Virus record (IMG/VR): IMGVR_UViG_3300033141_001098 | Location: 1-32,006 of that record | Source of the DNA: a virus | Length of the DNA: 32,006 nt | Reading direction: 5' to 3' (one strand) | In this document: piece by piece, positions 30,919-32,006 of the stretch | Position numbering within the stretch: position 1 is the first letter of the stretch | Layout of the letters: each line of letters opens with the position of its first letter | Made by a program: the position numbers and the translations under genes | The notes under the pieces: model-generated | The model's input: the letters and a program-made list of their open reading frames with translations, nothing else | Database searches by the model: none | Told to the model about the DNA's origin: nothing

Positions 30919-31127
30919 CTAAAGCAAAAAAAATACATTTTGAGTGGTGGAAGTTAATATTTAGCATTTTAATATGGGCAGTATTATTGACGGCATTGTG
31001 TTTTGATTGGGCATTTTTTGTATTTTGTTATCTATGGGTAGGATTTTTAATATGGGGGATTTGTGGTTTTCGGAAAGACCTTATCCATTTAATAATTACT
31101 TGGAGTGTTAATTTGTGGACAAAATGA
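30915..31127 (+). CDS. Small two-span membrane protein
   Basis: 70 aa from ATG 30915 (ATGA overlap; the in-frame ATG at 30900 is within the RlpA-like gene). Two hydrophobic spans (about 13-30, LIFSILIWAVLLTALCFD, and 33-50, FFVFCYLWVGFLIWGI) rich in Trp and Phe. It may help the RlpA-like protein or act as holin; no family is known. Confidence 0.6.
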   Translation: MTKAKKIHFEWWKLIFSILIWAVLLTALCFDWAFFVFCYLWVGFLIWGICGFRKDLIHLIITWSVNLWTK

Positions 31128-31420
31128 CTAAAGGAAAGAAAAACTGGGAATTAACTTTTAGAAGAATGTTAGAGCCATTTTTGGATGACTATTGGCACGT
31201 TGTTGACCCTAACCATAGACATCAATTTAAAAAAGATATGGATGAGTTTGTTAATTTTATCCAATCCCTTCTCCAACAGCAACGGAAGGAAGCAATAAAA
31301 ATCATCACGGCAAGTAGACCGATATTCTTCGGCAAGGAGGATAAGGAAAAAATGGTGAGTGATATTGTCTATGAAACTAAGGAACAGATAATTGAGGATT
31401 TATTAAAAGAAAATGAGTAA
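31124..31420 (+). CDS. Small soluble helical protein, unknown
   Basis: 98 aa from ATG 31124 (ATGA overlap); a GTG at 31115 is an alternative. Helical, with EFVNFIQSLLQQQRKEAIKI as a likely coiled coil and an acidic C-terminus. No motif is recognised. Confidence 0.55.
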   Translation: MTKGKKNWELTFRRMLEPFLDDYWHVVDPNHRHQFKKDMDEFVNFIQSLLQQQRKEAIKIITASRPIFFGKEDKEKMVSDIVYETKEQIIEDLLKENE

Positions 31421-31583
31421 AACAAAGAAAGTATTGGTAATAAATTCCCTGGGTAAACCAATAATCAGGAAGGCGTGGAGAGCCGACTGTCCAGACAGTG
31501 GCAAGAGTACTCTAAGCTGGACGGTTGAGATCCCTGCAAGTTTTTCTGACGATGTTAAGATTATGATAAAACAAAATGACTAA
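31413..31583 (+). CDS. 56-aa protein, unknown
   Basis: It begins inside the previous stop (8-bp overlap). Beta-strand-rich (KVLVINSLGKPIIRKAW, then LSWTVEIPASFSD), with a lone Cys-Pro. Probably a small cytosolic protein; function is unknown. Confidence 0.5.
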   Translation: MSKTKKVLVINSLGKPIIRKAWRADCPDSGKSTLSWTVEIPASFSDDVKIMIKQND

Positions 31584-31710
31584 CAAACTAGAACTACAAA
31601 AAACCTGGGGGAGAGTCTTGACCCTTCTAGCCGTGATGAGCATTACTTGGGCATTAGCATTGGGATTCATTGTTTATTTGTTAATAGAGGGAATGGTGGT
31701 GTTGAGATGA
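31576..31710 (+). CDS. 44-aa single-span membrane protein
   Basis: Overlaps the previous stop by 8 bp and the next start by 4. A short basic N-terminus, then one transmembrane helix (about 15-38, LTLLAVMSITWALALGF). No function can be assigned. Confidence 0.5.
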   Translation: MTNKLELQKTWGRVLTLLAVMSITWALALGFIVYLLIEGMVVLR

Positions 31711-32006
31711 GAAAAATAGACAACAATATACAATCGGCTATCATTAGAGAAAGCAAGTTTATTTTTGAACTTAATCTTTCTGTTGTTGAGAAGATAAGGC
31801 TTTTATTGCTTATAAATCGGATGCTTGCTTTTGATTCTAGTCTATTAGCGGTTTTGCACGGCTCTACGGCGGTTACTAAGAAAGGAAATACGATACTTTT
31901 CGGTGATGGAATAGATTGTAAAGGAAAAACAATGACAGCACTGGCAGTAGCAAAAGATTCTGGCAAGTTTTTGGTTGATGAATGTTCAATTTACAATGAA
32001 GCAACG
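31707..32006 (+). CDS. HprK-like P-loop kinase (3' end cut by window edge)
   Basis: First 100 codons; the frame stays open at the edge. LLAVLHGSTAVTKKG, then the Walker A GIDCKGKT (68-75) and the Walker-B-like KFLVDE (87-92), match the core of HPr kinase/phosphorylase and related PEPCK-fold kinases (H..., G....GK[ST], DE). True HprK has a C-terminal K3-loop region that cannot be seen here. Members modify a Ser residue in regulatory proteins, or phosphorylate small molecules. A phage copy is unusual. ATGA overlap with the upstream gene. Confidence 0.6.
   Translation, partial: MRKIDNNIQSAIIRESKFIFELNLSVVEKIRLLLLINRMLAFDSSLLAVLHGSTAVTKKGNTILFGDGIDCKGKTMTALAVAKDSGKFLVDECSIYNEAT

Noticed and set aside
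1-32006. Recoded stop codons (TGA as Trp or Gly, TAG as Gln)
   Set aside because: All three stops end genes at sensible places and no conserved protein is interrupted by in-frame TGA or TAG; the LicD split is a change of frame, not a recoded stop.
1-32006. tRNA genes, CRISPR arrays, integrase and attachment sites
   Set aside because: No T-arm/acceptor patterns, no spaced repeats beyond the two-unit 40-bp repeat, and no recombinase motifs were found by reading; absence is by eye only.

Overview
The window is a contiguous piece of a tailed-phage genome, most likely podovirus-like. Every supportable gene lies on the + strand and genes are packed tightly, often with 4-bp ATGA overlaps. TGA, TAA and TAG are all used as stops, so the standard bacterial code fits. 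The promoters are close to the sigma70 consensus, which implies transcription by a bacterial-type housekeeping RNA polymerase. No integrase, terminase, tRNA, rRNA or CRISPR array was seen. The host cannot be read from the sequence. Both edges cut through genes.

Layout. (1) 1-4908: head module with portal (5' truncated), two small proteins, scaffold, N4-gp56-type major capsid protein and three small virion-associated proteins. (2) 4910-7396: large tail fibre. (3) 7537-14523: a promoter followed by a 12-gene operon for making and transferring sugars: SDR epimerase/dehydratase, split transketolase, LicD-like protein split over two frames, TagD-like cytidylyltransferase, two FkbM methyltransferases, three glycosyltransferases and one small basic protein. 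(4) 14608-22229: internal virion proteins (432 and 1171 aa), tail adaptor and beta-rich tail hub. (5) 22389-23282: second fibre with a C1q-like tip. (6) 23282-25073: lysis cassette of a tiny membrane peptide, amidase and holin-like proteins. (7) 25155-29882: metallophosphoesterase, replication-initiator-like protein, RecB/Cas4-type nuclease, OB-fold-like protein, HTH protein and several small unknowns. (8) 30038-32006: YopX-like protein, membrane-anchored RlpA-like protein, small membrane proteins and an HprK-like P-loop kinase cut by the edge.

The most unusual feature is regulatory. Three structural gene blocks (starts at 14608, 19521 and 22337/22389) are each preceded by a near-consensus promoter that sits at the 3' end of the preceding gene or just past its stop. 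Each promoter is followed by an approximately 70-nt leader made of a small 7-nt-loop hairpin and an intrinsic terminator with T7. In two of them the terminator T-run touches the next ATG. Those two copies differ by compensatory base-pair changes while the loop of hairpin 1 is almost unchanged, which is direct evidence for a selected RNA structure. They look like attenuators or cis-acting antitermination RNAs, or templates for short RNAs. A separate pseudoknot-capable RNA follows another consensus promoter at 29866-30037. Several other promoters fire at or just before a start codon and would give leaderless or near-leaderless mRNAs.

The genes together suggest a virus that builds a podovirus-like particle and carries its own glycan-decorating pathway, probably including CDP-glycerol synthesis and phospho-alcohol transfer. 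It lyses the cell with an amidase and holins.
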